From contig JAYTOK010000148.1 in assembly GCA_043747835.1 (NCBI GenBank), positions 1-64,000 of the forward strand: a DNA stretch of 64,000 nucleotides. The letters are read 5' to 3'. Under the pieces are notes generated by a model. The model had not been told where the DNA came from. It saw nothing but the letters and a program-made list of their open reading frames with translations, and did no database searches. A program made the position numbers and the translations under genes. Positions 1 through 7,597 of this stretch are shown one piece after another. The DNA is from CADEED01 sp043747835. Its GTDB lineage: Bacteria; Pseudomonadota; Gammaproteobacteria; Steroidobacterales; Steroidobacteraceae. Positions within the stretch are counted from its first letter, which is position 1. The number at the start of each line of letters is the position of its first letter.

Positions 1-65
1 AAGCCACCGGCGCCCGCGTCGACGAAATCAACACCGGCTCGGGATCCGTTCGCTACGAAATCTAA
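1..65 (+). CDS. C-terminal end of an unidentified protein (cut by window start)
   Basis: The frame beginning at base 3 is open to a TAA stop at 63-65 and gives about 20 residues ending in TGSGSVRYEI. Almost every codon ends in G or C, like the chromosomal genes after 16200 and unlike the accessory genes that follow. It may therefore be the last host gene before the inserted element. Too little is visible to name a family, and no start is in the window. Confidence 0.4.
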   Translation, partial: ATGARVDEINTGSGSVRYEI

Positions 66-116
66 CTCGCCGTCAATGCGGTCTCGGCATGACGCTTACC
101 ATGCGCATATCTGGCA

Positions 117-740
117 GTGATGTGCTACCCCGGGATCGACGCGCGTTCGCATGCGCAGCGCAACGTCTTGGTCCAGGCGATCCTTGAATACATCCGCGGA
201 ATCCTGAAGTACAGAGTTGGGAATCGGCGGGCGAGTGCAAAACGCGCGGCCAATGCGACTTTTCCGCTCCTACGTCAGATGCCAGCAATGAGAAATCGGG
301 AGGTCTACGCAGCTTGCAATCGGGCAGAGCGCAATCTCCGATTGCGGAGGTTCTCTTCAGCTTTTGTTCTTCACAAGCTGCGCTCGGTCGAAGATTCAAA
401 GTTCTTGCGCCAAGCTCGAAGTGCGCTGCAGATCGCCGTCGGGGGCGAACAGCGCATCTCAGGCATCATCGAAGAGGTCGCGGCAGAAAGGAGAATCGAT
501 GGGCGTAGGATGTGGGCATTCTGGAAAGAGACTCAGCCTGTGCTGCATCTCGTTGATGCGTTCTCACTGATTCTGCCGCTTCCCAAGCCTGGCGATCGGC
601 ATCAAATCTTGATTCGTTCAGTAAGCTGCCTGGACTCTTGGTTAGCCCAATGTGTGCTTTCGTCAGAAGGTCGAGTGCGCATGGCAATGCTTGGGCCGCA
701 CTTTCGGCCCGAGCTACGTGTTTCGTTGTCCATCAAATAA
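117..740 (+). CDS. Hypothetical protein, start uncertain
   Basis: The frame is open for up to 207 residues and ends in TAA at 738-740. A perfect 7-bp hairpin follows directly, which is the main reason to take the frame as a real gene. The second half (about residue 55 onward) looks more protein-like than the first, with balanced hydrophobic stretches such as LVDAFSLILPLP. The first 50 residues are rich in Arg and Ala and may lie upstream of the true start. Internal ATG codons occur near residues 55-58. No family, motif, signal peptide or clear membrane segment was recognised. It could still be a chance open frame in a degraded stretch at the element's left edge. Confidence 0.3.
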   Translation: MMCYPGIDARSHAQRNVLVQAILEYIRGILKYRVGNRRASAKRAANATFPLLRQMPAMRNREVYAACNRAERNLRLRRFSSAFVLHKLRSVEDSKFLRQARSALQIAVGGEQRISGIIEEVAAERRIDGRRMWAFWKETQPVLHLVDAFSLILPLPKPGDRHQILIRSVSCLDSWLAQCVLSSEGRVRMAMLGPHFRPELRVSLSIK

Positions 741-757
741 CTGGCAAAAGTTGCCAG
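741..757 (+). terminator. Hairpin directly after the stop at 740
   Basis: CTGGCAA, a 3-nt loop and TTGCCAG form a perfect 7-bp stem starting one base after the TAA stop. It is followed by TGTTCTTG, which is T-rich but not a clean T-run. It is a plausible weak intrinsic terminator for the gene ending at 740. Confidence 0.4.
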
Positions 758-791
758 TGTTCTTGCCTTAGAGCGCGGATATGGTCTCCTC

Positions 792-896
792 ACCCCTGAG
801 GCGAACTGGACGCGCAGCTCAGACAACGAAACGGATCTCCGTAGTCTTCGAGACCGAGGTCGAGCGAATGCAGGTTCGAATCCTGCCAGGGGTCCA
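792..896 (+). other. tRNA-like sequence or decayed tRNA (T-arm and acceptor ends)
   Basis: A canonical T-arm is present at 870-886: GCAGG, loop TTCGAAT, CCTGC. It is followed by CAGGGGT (887-893), which is fully complementary to ACCCCTG at 792-798, as in an acceptor stem. A D-arm-like GCG/CGC pair lies at 801-813. The 3' end reads CCA only if the discriminator base is missing, and no acceptable 5-bp anticodon stem with a 7-nt loop can be drawn in 814-869. It may be a decayed tRNA, an attachment-site remnant or an interrupted tRNA. I do not call a functional tRNA. Confidence 0.25.
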
Positions 897-926
897 ACAA
901 CGGGCTCGGTTGGGCAGGGGCAGGCA

Positions 927-1058
927 ATGGTAATTAACTTGGACCAGCGTCCAAACAGTGAATTGCAAACTCAAGGACTGTATATCGAGGAAAGCTCGCC
1001 CTCTGGACGCGTGATGTTGTCGGCGCTCACACTTGCGCCAAGGAGGTTAACGCGATGA
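927..1058 (+). CDS. Small protein (43 aa) coupled to the next gene
   Basis: An ATG at 927 opens a 43-codon frame whose TGA stop (1056-1058) overlaps the ATG of the next gene (1055) as ATGA. That is the usual arrangement for translational coupling. The next gene's strong Shine-Dalgarno (AGGAGG, 1041-1046) lies inside this frame. The product, MVINLDQRPNS at its start and Arg-rich at its end, has no recognisable domain. Its own ribosome site is weak. The alternative is that this is simply leader sequence for the following gene. Confidence 0.35.
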   Translation: MVINLDQRPNSELQTQGLYIEESSPSGRVMLSALTLAPRRLTR

Positions 1059-1405
1059 CCGGCTCGGAGATGCTCCAAGAAATCTGGCGCGAGATTCGCG
1101 AAGACGTTCGATCTTGGAACATCAAATGGCGCTGGCTTACCGCCGAAGAGTTGGACGATCTACAGCCAAGAATCAACCCGGCCACGGGCTTTCCGATGGT
1201 GCGTGGATCGATGTTGGATGCTGGTGGCAATCCCTACGGTGTAGATCTCAATAACTTCCGAGTTTCTCACGAGAATTCCGCGGTCGACGCCGGCAGGTTC
1301 CACGCGCATAGTCACGCGGAGTTTACGTCGAGTGGCAACCGTACCCTGTCGGATATCGATCGTGACTGCTTCGACTGGACGGGATCGCTTACCCCACGTT
1401 GGTGA
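1055..1405 (+). CDS. Hypothetical protein (116 aa)
   Basis: The ATG at 1055 is preceded at 8 nt by AGGAGG, one of the best ribosome sites in the accessory region, so the start is well supported. The 116-aa product is acidic at its N-terminus, with an amphipathic helix in residues 1-25 and a Trp-rich KWRWLTAEEL stretch. The middle holds Gly/Asn-rich turns and a His-rich HAHSHAEF segment. There is no signal peptide or membrane segment, and I recognise no family. It sits between a 43-aa coupled frame and a small membrane protein in the left part of the element. The abrupt end could mean a truncated copy of a longer protein. Confidence 0.5.
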   Translation: MTGSEMLQEIWREIREDVRSWNIKWRWLTAEELDDLQPRINPATGFPMVRGSMLDAGGNPYGVDLNNFRVSHENSAVDAGRFHAHSHAEFTSSGNRTLSDIDRDCFDWTGSLTPRW

Positions 1406-1458
1406 AGGGATTCTGAACGCAATCGGCACTGTGTCGCCGCACTACCGGAGCTACATCA

Positions 1459-1734
1459 ATGGCCATCCTGAACGAAAGCAACGTTGTCCATGATCTCGAA
1501 GCGCTGCGCTGCAAAGTCGAACTTCTCGAGGACAAGATAGGCCGGCAGCAGGAGCTCATCAGTCGGCTCCGCCAGCAAGTGAGTTCAATGCCAGCGGTTG
1601 ACCTGCCGTCCTTCATCTACGCTTCCACATCTAGAGAGACCAGGCTGACGAGAGAATGGGTTGCGCCCATCATGGTCGCGATCGCCGTCACAACCTGGAT
1701 AGCGGTCATTGCCTTGGGATTGTGGGGTAAGTAG
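1459..1734 (+). CDS. Small tail-anchored coiled-coil membrane protein (91 aa)
   Basis: Residues 8-45 form a heptad-like helix rich in Leu, Glu, Gln and Arg (DLEALRCKVELLEDKIGR), predicted to be a coiled coil. Residues about 68-89 form one hydrophobic segment (VAPIMVAIAVTTWIAVIALG) that ends at the C-terminus. The protein is therefore probably anchored by its tail with the coiled coil in the cytoplasm. GGAG lies 8 nt before the ATG. The family is unknown. Its architecture resembles the 163-aa protein at 7598-8089 of the same element, which suggests a related role in maintenance or transfer, but this rests on architecture only. Confidence 0.5.
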   Translation: MAILNESNVVHDLEALRCKVELLEDKIGRQQELISRLRQQVSSMPAVDLPSFIYASTSRETRLTREWVAPIMVAIAVTTWIAVIALGLWGK

Positions 1735-1824
1735 CGAGAAAGCCGCATAGTCGGCGACCGCTAGTCCCGAGGCCTGCGTCGCAGGATGCCGCGGCGATGC
1801 TCAAGGCTGGATTGAGACTGTGAT

Positions 1825-2364
1825 TTATCGAGCGCCAATTCGTTCCGCCCACCTGATTTCAAGCGGCTTGTACACAGTCCTAAAGTCGTTTGCATACCGA
1901 TCCGCCTCGACCTTGGGGACTCGTGTTCCGAACTGAACGTCCCTGATCGACATCACACTCACGAAAAGATGCTGGAGTGATGCCGCCCGATCGATGAAAT
2001 CCCTGAGAAAGGTTACGCATCCATCACAATCCCGCTCCCGCCGAAAGTTCCAGTCGCCGAGGTCCTGGAAACTATGGACCAACTTGTTGCGATCCTTGAG
2101 GAATCGTCGCAGCTCAGAATCGAGTGCAGGCACTGAACGTCCACGTTCGCGAAGCTCGTGGAGCATCTTCTTGAGAAGCGTTGAGCGAGCGGCCTTGGAT
2201 TTGGCGACAAAAGTCTCGAGGCCGCCTGCGTCGCCTCGAATTGGCGACGGTTCGAGCAGCATGATGACAAAGCGTTCGACGATTTGTGCGGCGAGGAGTG
2301 CGCCGCCGAGGTGTGCCAGCACCTCCTCTTGGCTGGTCATAGCTTTTGTCTCTTTTGTATTCAC
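1825..2364 (-). CDS. HEPN-motif protein, possible RNase or toxin
   Basis: This 179-aa helical protein carries RNKLVH at residues 92-97, matching the R-x(4-6)-H signature of HEPN ribonucleases. The flanking DRNKLVHSFQ is typical of that motif at the end of a long helix. HEPN proteins are known as RNases in toxin-antitoxin, CRISPR and abortive-infection systems. The assignment here rests on the motif and the helical character only. Its ATG (2362-2364) overlaps the stop of the 515-aa gene upstream by 4 bp, so the two are translationally coupled and probably act together. It could instead be a non-catalytic HEPN-fold partner. Confidence 0.6.
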   Translation of the reverse strand: MNTKETKAMTSQEEVLAHLGGALLAAQIVERFVIMLLEPSPIRGDAGGLETFVAKSKAARSTLLKKMLHELRERGRSVPALDSELRRFLKDRNKLVHSFQDLGDWNFRRERDCDGCVTFLRDFIDRAASLQHLFVSVMSIRDVQFGTRVPKVEADRYANDFRTVYKPLEIRWAERIGAR

Positions 2365-3908
2365 TTGTGCCTCGCGGGCGAGCGCCGTGTTTGTTTCTTC
2401 ACGCCAATAAGCGCTCTCCGAATGTTCGCCATCGTTTCTGTTGGCGTTACCGCGCGAATATCTGCGCGCGTTTCCGGTAGGCTCTTGACGATTTCAATGT
2501 ATTCCTCACGCGACGGTCGGCGATTCTGGGACGTCGCGCGCTCGTAGATGTGCTTCGCATGGTCCATTCGCGAGTCGATGATTGCTTCCATTCGGATTCG
2601 CCAAGGGTCGCTACCTAATTCGAGGTGCGCTACGTTCGCATACGGCGGGGCCGGTGGCTCTTTCACTTTCGATTCTTGTTCCCTTTCCAATGTCGAAAGA
2701 AACGTGTCCATCTTATCGCGCGAGTCGTGCTCTGCTTCGGCAGCGGCTATTGCCCTCTCGACCGGTGCCGAGGAGTTCGTTGATGCTGCCGACGGAAGTT
2801 TCGGAGAGAACTTTTCCCACGCGGCTACGAATCCTTTAGGACCTGGCGTAAGCATGTCTGTAACAGAACGAAAAAGTTTCGCGCCGTGTTTGAGTGAGTC
2901 GACGCACCAAACGGTTCGGGCTTCACGCTCGGCCTGATCGAAGCAGGGGATACGCTCGAACAACCGAAAAAGTGAACGCGGCTTGAGTGCGTCTGCGCGA
3001 ACGCAAAACATTTCCATGAGGCCGTCTAAGCCTTCAGCATCGAAACTCAGCGTCGAGGTGCGTTCGCCTTTCTTTGCGATGCTTTCGGGCATCGCTTCGC
3101 ATACCAAGAGGCAGCGGGCGGCCAGCGCGGCGGTGAATAGATCCATTCCCCAACGCAGGTGTACGCCCACTAGAAGGGGTTCGTAGTCCATCGCCAGCGA
3201 CAGGAGATAGTCGACGACACCGATATCCAGGCGCTGGTGGAAACTGCGTGCCACCTCTTCGGATACGTAGAACCTAGTTCGATCCTGATAGATCTTCATC
3301 CCCTTAAACGCGGCACCTGCTCCGTGGCGATCGCCTTTTGCCCATGCGCCCCAGCCGCCGATCCGGAACTCATCGAGATTTATCGATCGGGATTCATCCG
3401 GAGTCCAATTCTCGAGGATTGATCGGAGGATGCCTCGTGCGAGCGCCGCCTTCGTGGCAAATGCATTCTTCGCACCGACGGATTCGTCAAGTTCGAATGC
3501 TCGCAATGCCTGAAGCAGCAGAAGCAGGTGGTTCGGCGCGTTGCCGACGCGGGTGCCAGCCTGCGGAATGTTCTCAAGTCCTCGGAGATAGGACAGATAG
3601 GGACTGCTGTCGATAAATGCGCGCAACGTTGCTGGCTGTGCTGCCTTCCGGAGCTCGAACCAATCATGGAAGTACCGCGCGGCGTCGGTGAAGAGCTTTG
3701 TGTCTTTCTCTTCTCGACTCCAGCTACCTTTTCCAATCGCACGATATGCCGCAGGCCCAATCAAGTCTCGACAGGACTTACGTTGCACAAATTTCCTGCC
3801 CAGCGTGTCGAGCAGGAAGCCCGCCAGTACCGCCCGCTGTGCATACGCCGTGGCGTAAGAACCATTGAGCTTCTCCTGACGTTCAACGTCTTTTCTTGTG
3901 CCTGCCAC
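2361..3908 (-). CDS. Uncharacterized 515-aa protein coupled to the HEPN gene
   Basis: This 515-aa protein starts at a GTG (3908) and ends in an ATGA overlap with the HEPN-motif gene. I recognise no family. It looks soluble and mostly alpha-helical. Residues 1-200 are rich in aromatic and basic residues. The middle (about 225-340) is hydrophobic and compact without a clear membrane span. A low-complexity linker rich in Ser, Pro, Ala and Lys lies near residues 370-430. The C-terminal 80 residues are charged and end in a basic tail (KKQTRRSPARHK) that could bind nucleic acid. No Walker, HNH, PD-(D/E)xK or TIR motif was seen. A palindromic element sits over its leader. It may be a partner, sensor or antitoxin for the HEPN protein. 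Confidence 0.55.
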   Translation of the reverse strand: MAGTRKDVERQEKLNGSYATAYAQRAVLAGFLLDTLGRKFVQRKSCRDLIGPAAYRAIGKGSWSREEKDTKLFTDAARYFHDWFELRKAAQPATLRAFIDSSPYLSYLRGLENIPQAGTRVGNAPNHLLLLLQALRAFELDESVGAKNAFATKAALARGILRSILENWTPDESRSINLDEFRIGGWGAWAKGDRHGAGAAFKGMKIYQDRTRFYVSEEVARSFHQRLDIGVVDYLLSLAMDYEPLLVGVHLRWGMDLFTAALAARCLLVCEAMPESIAKKGERTSTLSFDAEGLDGLMEMFCVRADALKPRSLFRLFERIPCFDQAEREARTVWCVDSLKHGAKLFRSVTDMLTPGPKGFVAAWEKFSPKLPSAASTNSSAPVERAIAAAEAEHDSRDKMDTFLSTLEREQESKVKEPPAPPYANVAHLELGSDPWRIRMEAIIDSRMDHAKHIYERATSQNRRPSREEYIEIVKSLPETRADIRAVTPTETMANIRRALIGVKKQTRRSPARHK

Positions 3909-3914
3909 GTTCGC

Positions 3915-3960
3915 CGCCGGTAATTGTTCGGGGTCGACTATTTTTTTGGAATTACCGGCG
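3915..3960. promoter_or_regulatory. Perfect 11-bp inverted repeat in a divergent promoter region
   Basis: CGCCGGTAATT (3915-3925) and AATTACCGGCG (3950-3960) are exact inverted copies separated by 24 nt containing a run of seven T. The repeat lies 6 nt upstream of the minus-strand GTG at 3908 and 55 nt upstream of the plus-strand HTH gene at 4016. An operator controlling one or both directions is the likeliest role. The adjacent small HTH protein or the 515-aa/HEPN proteins are candidate binders. Confidence 0.5.
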
Positions 3961-4015
3961 CGGTCAGGCTCGCGAATTACTGTGTTTCCGTCAACAGGAA
4001 TGGTTGGGACGGATT

Positions 4016-4258
4016 ATGGAAACGCTCGATATCAGCTCGGTTGCGCAGGCACTTCGAATTTCCGTAAAGACAGCTAGGAACCGGTTTGCGGCGGGTCTAC
4101 CGATGCCCCCGAGCTTTGTGGTCGGCCGTCAGCGGCTGTTTCTCCCCGACCAACTGGACGCATGGCTGCGCAGTCAGCCAGGCGCAGTCCTGAACGATGG
4201 TGAGCGAGCTGCTCGTTTGCCTTCCCGTCGCCGTGGCCGCCCCCGACAGGAAGCCTAG
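4016..4258 (+). CDS. Small helix-turn-helix protein (AlpA/excisionase type)
   Basis: The 80-aa product begins METLDISSVAQALRIS and continues with SVKTARNRFAAGLPMPP, then FVVGRQRLFLPDQLDAWL. This is the layout of AlpA/MerR-like winged HTH proteins used as excisionases or small regulators on integrative elements. An open frame extends upstream to 3896, but its extra 40 residues are not domain-like, so I place the start at 4016. The C-terminus is basic (RLPSRRRGRPRQ). It sits directly upstream of a replication-type HTH gene, whose ATG comes 7 nt after this stop. The protein may control excision, or autoregulate through the inverted repeat at 3915-3960. Confidence 0.6.
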   Translation: METLDISSVAQALRISVKTARNRFAAGLPMPPSFVVGRQRLFLPDQLDAWLRSQPGAVLNDGERAARLPSRRRGRPRQEA

Positions 4259-4265
4259 GGTGAGG

Positions 4266-5021
4266 ATGACCGTGCTGCACTGGGTGCTAGGCCTACCGAT
4301 TCCGTCCACCGAGAAGTTTGTTCTTCTGGTGATCGCGCTGCTCGCCGACGACATGGGCAAGTGTTACCCGTCGCAGGCCTGGATTGCCCGCATGACGGGC
4401 CGGACGCTGAAGACCGTGCGTGCGGCACTGGTTGGGCTGCGAACGCGCCAGCTCGTCACCTGGATGCCAAGGCGGACCAATGCGCGTGGTTACACGAGCA
4501 ACCTGTACGTCGTCATGGTGCCGGTGGAGGTAGTGCGCGGCTCGATCTCGGGCACTGGCTCGCGGAGGGGCGGGCAATCATTGCCAGGAGATAGGGTAAC
4601 CACTGGGTACCAACAACAAACAGACATCGGGTGCTCACATAAAGGAGACAACACCGCACTCGGTTCGTTGGTCTTCGCGAATGAGATTTCAGAAAGCGAC
4701 CGGGAAAAGATTCTCCGAGCGGTACCGCCTAACCGCGCCGTAGCCCAGCAGATCCTCGACGAAGTTGCGGCACGCATGAAGTCGGGTGGCGTGCGGTCGC
4801 CGCTGAGGTACGCCCTGGGATTGATCCAGCGGCACAAGGCGGGCGAGTTCATTCCCGACAAAGGTCTGCGGGTCTCGGGTGAAAGACTCGCGAATGAGGC
4901 CTCCGTCGAAGCGGTGGGTACAAGCGCAGATCGTGCGGCGGAAGTCGCGCTGGAGATCGCGAGCCTGGCGGCGTCCAAGGTAGTGCAGCTTCGCCCGGCC
5001 AATCAAAAACAAAAAGGCTGA
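4266..5021 (+). CDS. HTH-36-type replication or maintenance protein
   Basis: The 251-aa protein starts MTVLHWVLGLPIPSTEKFVLL and runs into DDMGKCYPSQAWIARMTGRTLKTVR, the winged HTH found in HTH_36 proteins of plasmids and phages. In those elements the family usually acts in replication initiation or copy control. The region after residue 110 is polar and low in complexity. Near residues 160-215 lies a helical stretch (EILRAVPPNRAVAQQILDEV) seen in similar proteins. The start at 4266 is chosen because GGTGAGG lies just before it and the HTH begins there. An upstream in-frame ATG at 4197 overlaps the previous gene. It lies between the small HTH gene and the oriT/relaxase, so it belongs to the element core. 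Confidence 0.55.
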   Translation: MTVLHWVLGLPIPSTEKFVLLVIALLADDMGKCYPSQAWIARMTGRTLKTVRAALVGLRTRQLVTWMPRRTNARGYTSNLYVVMVPVEVVRGSISGTGSRRGGQSLPGDRVTTGYQQQTDIGCSHKGDNTALGSLVFANEISESDREKILRAVPPNRAVAQQILDEVAARMKSGGVRSPLRYALGLIQRHKAGEFIPDKGLRVSGERLANEASVEAVGTSADRAAEVALEIASLAASKVVQLRPANQKQKG

Positions 5022-5051
5022 AGGGCAGGCTATGCATCAGATCGAGGATGG

Positions 5052-5084
5052 AAGTGCGCACTTATACGTCGCTGCGCGACGTCC
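5052..5084 (+). other. Putative oriT, MOBQ (RSF1010/Ti) type
   Basis: Immediately upstream of the relaxase are the 12-bp palindrome AAGTGCGCACTT (5052-5063) and a 6-bp hairpin ACGTCG/CGACGT (5066-5071 and 5077-5082, 5-nt loop). The core GCGCACTTATACGTCGC closely resembles, from memory, the nic region of RSF1010 and Ti/rhizobial plasmid origins of transfer. Placement 23 nt before a MOBQ-type relaxase start supports the call. Confidence 0.65.
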
Positions 5085-5106
5085 GTGGAAAGGCTGAGGC
5101 GGTGGC

Positions 5107-7566
5107 ATGGCTATCTACCACTTCAGCGCCAAGATCGTTTCCCGACAGAGCGGCCGGACTGCGCTCGGCGCAGCTGCATATCGGTCCGGTGAACGCCTCC
5201 AGCAGGACGGAATAGGGGGAGTCATGCACGACTATTCGCGCAAGGGAGGTGTGGTCCACAAGGAGATTATGGCGCCCGAGAGCGCGCCTGAGTGGGCCAG
5301 AAATCGCGTCCAACTCTGGAATGAAATCGACCGGATCGAGCAGCGAAAGGACGCGCAGCTCGCGCGGGAAGTGGAGGTTGCGCTGCCTGTCGAACTCGGA
5401 TTGCGCGAGCAAGTTGAGCTCGTCCGCGGCTTCGTCCAAGCGCAGTTCGTGGCGCGAGGAATGATGGCAGACATCGCCATCCATCACGACAACCCGCAGA
5501 ACCCGCATGCGCATGTGCTCCTCACTTTGAGAGAAATCGGGCCGAATGGATTCGGTGACAAGGACCGGGATTGGAACCAGAAACCGCTGCTCCGGGAATG
5601 GAGGGAGGCATGGGCAGCGGCCGTCAACGAGCAGCTCGTCATGAGTGGCCATGAGGCGCGCGTGGATCATCGCAGTTTCAAGGAGCAGGGCATTTCGCTC
5701 GTTCCTGGGCGAAAGATCGGTGTGGGTCTGGAGCGCCAAGTCGCCGAAGATCTTCCGAAATATCTGACCGAGCGGATACTTGAGCAGCGGGAGATCGCTC
5801 GCGAGAACGGCAACAAGATCATCGCGGATCCAACCATTGCACTGACCGCGGTCACCTACAACCGGGCAACGTTTGGTGAGCGCGACATCACCAACTTTCT
5901 GGCGACTCGAACTGACGGAAGCGAGCAGTTGCAGACGGCCATGGCCAGCGTGATGTCGTCGCCCGAGGTCGTCGGGATAGATGCCCGCGAGTACGGCGAA
6001 GGCCGATTCACCACTCGCGAGATGGTGAAACTGGAAAGAGATTTGTTCTCCAGGGCGGAGCGAATGGCCGACAAGACTTCGCACCCAGTCGCGCCTTCCC
6101 ATCGAGAGGCAGCATTGGACGGATCGACTTTGTCACGCGAACAGAAGGCCGCGTTCAATCACATTCTGGACGCCGGCGGCATCAAACTCGTCGTAGGTGT
6201 GGCGGGGTCCGGGAAAAGCACATTGCTCGCTGCAGCTCGCGAAGCGTGGGAATCGCGCGGCTATTCCGTACGAGGCGCGGCTCTTTCCGGCATCGCCGCG
6301 GAGAACTTGCGGCGTGCTTCAGGCATCGCATCGCGCACCCTCGCGAGCTACGAACACGCTTGGAAGCAGGGGCGTGATGGCATGGGGAGAGCTGACGTTC
6401 TGGTCATCGATGAGGCCGGGATGGTCGGAACTCGCCAGTTGGCGCGGATACTCGAAGCTGCTGACAAGGCGCAAGCAAAGGTCGTGCTATTGGGTGATCC
6501 GGAGCAGCTACAGGCTATTGAAGCTGGTGCACCGTTCCGCGGAATTCTCGCGACAGTCGGAGGTGTCCAGCTCGAGGAAGTACGTCGCCAGAAGGAGCTA
6601 TGGCAGCGCGAAGCGACGCGCCAACTCGCGGCAGGGAATACCACGCAGGCACTGGCCGGGTACGAGTTGCATCGGCTAGTCCACGAGCACGCAACCCGCG
6701 AGGAGGCTCGGGCAGGGCTCCTGACAGCTTGGGCCAAGGGCGCGGAACGCGAAGGCACGCAACTCATGCTGGCGCACGCACGGGCAGACGTTCATGCGCT
6801 CAATGAGGCTGCTCGCGAGCTCCGGAAGTCGAATGGATACCTCGTGGACGGGCGCGTATTCGAGACCGAGCGTGGGCAGCGCGAGTTCGCTCAGGGCGAC
6901 CGAATCTACTTCCTGCGGAACGAAAAGAGCCTGGGAGTGAAGAACGGAACGCTGGCCACGATTGAGCAGATAGACGGGCGGGTTCTTCACGTACGACTAG
7001 AGAATGAGTCGCGTACCGAGGTGAAAGTCGATAGCCATTTCTACCGTCACCTCGACCACGGATACGCTTCCACGATCCATAAAGGGCAGGGCGCCACGGT
7101 GGATCGAACTTATGTGCTTGCGGCTCCAAGCTTTGATCGACATCTGACCTACGTAGCGCTTTCGCGGCATCGCGAGGCTACGGAATTGCACTACGCGCGA
7201 GAGGACTTCCGCAGCAAACAGGATCTCAACTCGGCGCTTTCGCGAGCCAGGCCGAAGGAGCTCGCGACGGACTACGTGACACAAACTTCTGTGCGTTCGG
7301 ACGGGTCGCGCGACGGTGACATGCGCGCAACCGATGCTGTGCTGGAGCAATTCCGGGAACGTATTGAGTCGGCGTTCGAGAAGTCGCTGATGGAAAGAGA
7401 ACATTTGCCTGCCGGAGAATTAACCATTCGGCAATTGCCGGCACGCTCGTCCGGGCACGACAAGGAAGCGAAACAACGACACAAAGTCGATGAGGGACGT
7501 GAATCAAAGTCGGACACGCGAGTTCCGCCTGAGCCGAAGCCACGTGGAATAGATCGCGAGATTTGA
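5107..7566 (+). CDS. MobA/TraA-type relaxase fused to a RecD-like helicase
   Basis: This 819-aa protein should nick the oriT just upstream, stay bound to the 5' end and unwind the strand for transfer. Residues 1-200 are a MobA/MobL relaxase domain. AAAYRSGE (about 22-29) holds the probable catalytic Tyr, and HHDNPQNPHAHVLLT (about 126-140) is the metal-binding His motif. A superfamily 1 helicase domain follows, with Walker A VGVAGSGKSTLL near residue 365 and Walker B VLVIDEAGMVG near 435. A UvrD/RecD-like C-terminal motif HGYASTIHKGQG lies near 650-662. This order matches TraA of Ti-type plasmids. The last 100 residues are polar and probably disordered. GAGGCGG precedes the ATG. Confidence 0.9.
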   Translation: MAIYHFSAKIVSRQSGRTALGAAAYRSGERLQQDGIGGVMHDYSRKGGVVHKEIMAPESAPEWARNRVQLWNEIDRIEQRKDAQLAREVEVALPVELGLREQVELVRGFVQAQFVARGMMADIAIHHDNPQNPHAHVLLTLREIGPNGFGDKDRDWNQKPLLREWREAWAAAVNEQLVMSGHEARVDHRSFKEQGISLVPGRKIGVGLERQVAEDLPKYLTERILEQREIARENGNKIIADPTIALTAVTYNRATFGERDITNFLATRTDGSEQLQTAMASVMSSPEVVGIDAREYGEGRFTTREMVKLERDLFSRAERMADKTSHPVAPSHREAALDGSTLSREQKAAFNHILDAGGIKLVVGVAGSGKSTLLAAAREAWESRGYSVRGAALSGIAAENLRRASGIASRTLASYEHAWKQGRDGMGRADVLVIDEAGMVGTRQLARILEAADKAQAKVVLLGDPEQLQAIEAGAPFRGILATVGGVQLEEVRRQKELWQREATRQLAAGNTTQALAGYELHRLVHEHATREEARAGLLTAWAKGAEREGTQLMLAHARADVHALNEAARELRKSNGYLVDGRVFETERGQREFAQGDRIYFLRNEKSLGVKNGTLATIEQIDGRVLHVRLENESRTEVKVDSHFYRHLDHGYASTIHKGQGATVDRTYVLAAPSFDRHLTYVALSRHREATELHYAREDFRSKQDLNSALSRARPKELATDYVTQTSVRSDGSRDGDMRATDAVLEQFRERIESAFEKSLMEREHLPAGELTIRQLPARSSGHDKEAKQRHKVDEGRESKSDTRVPPEPKPRGIDREI

Positions 7567-7597
7567 CTCTCCTCCGAAGGCAACAAAGGAAGCAATT

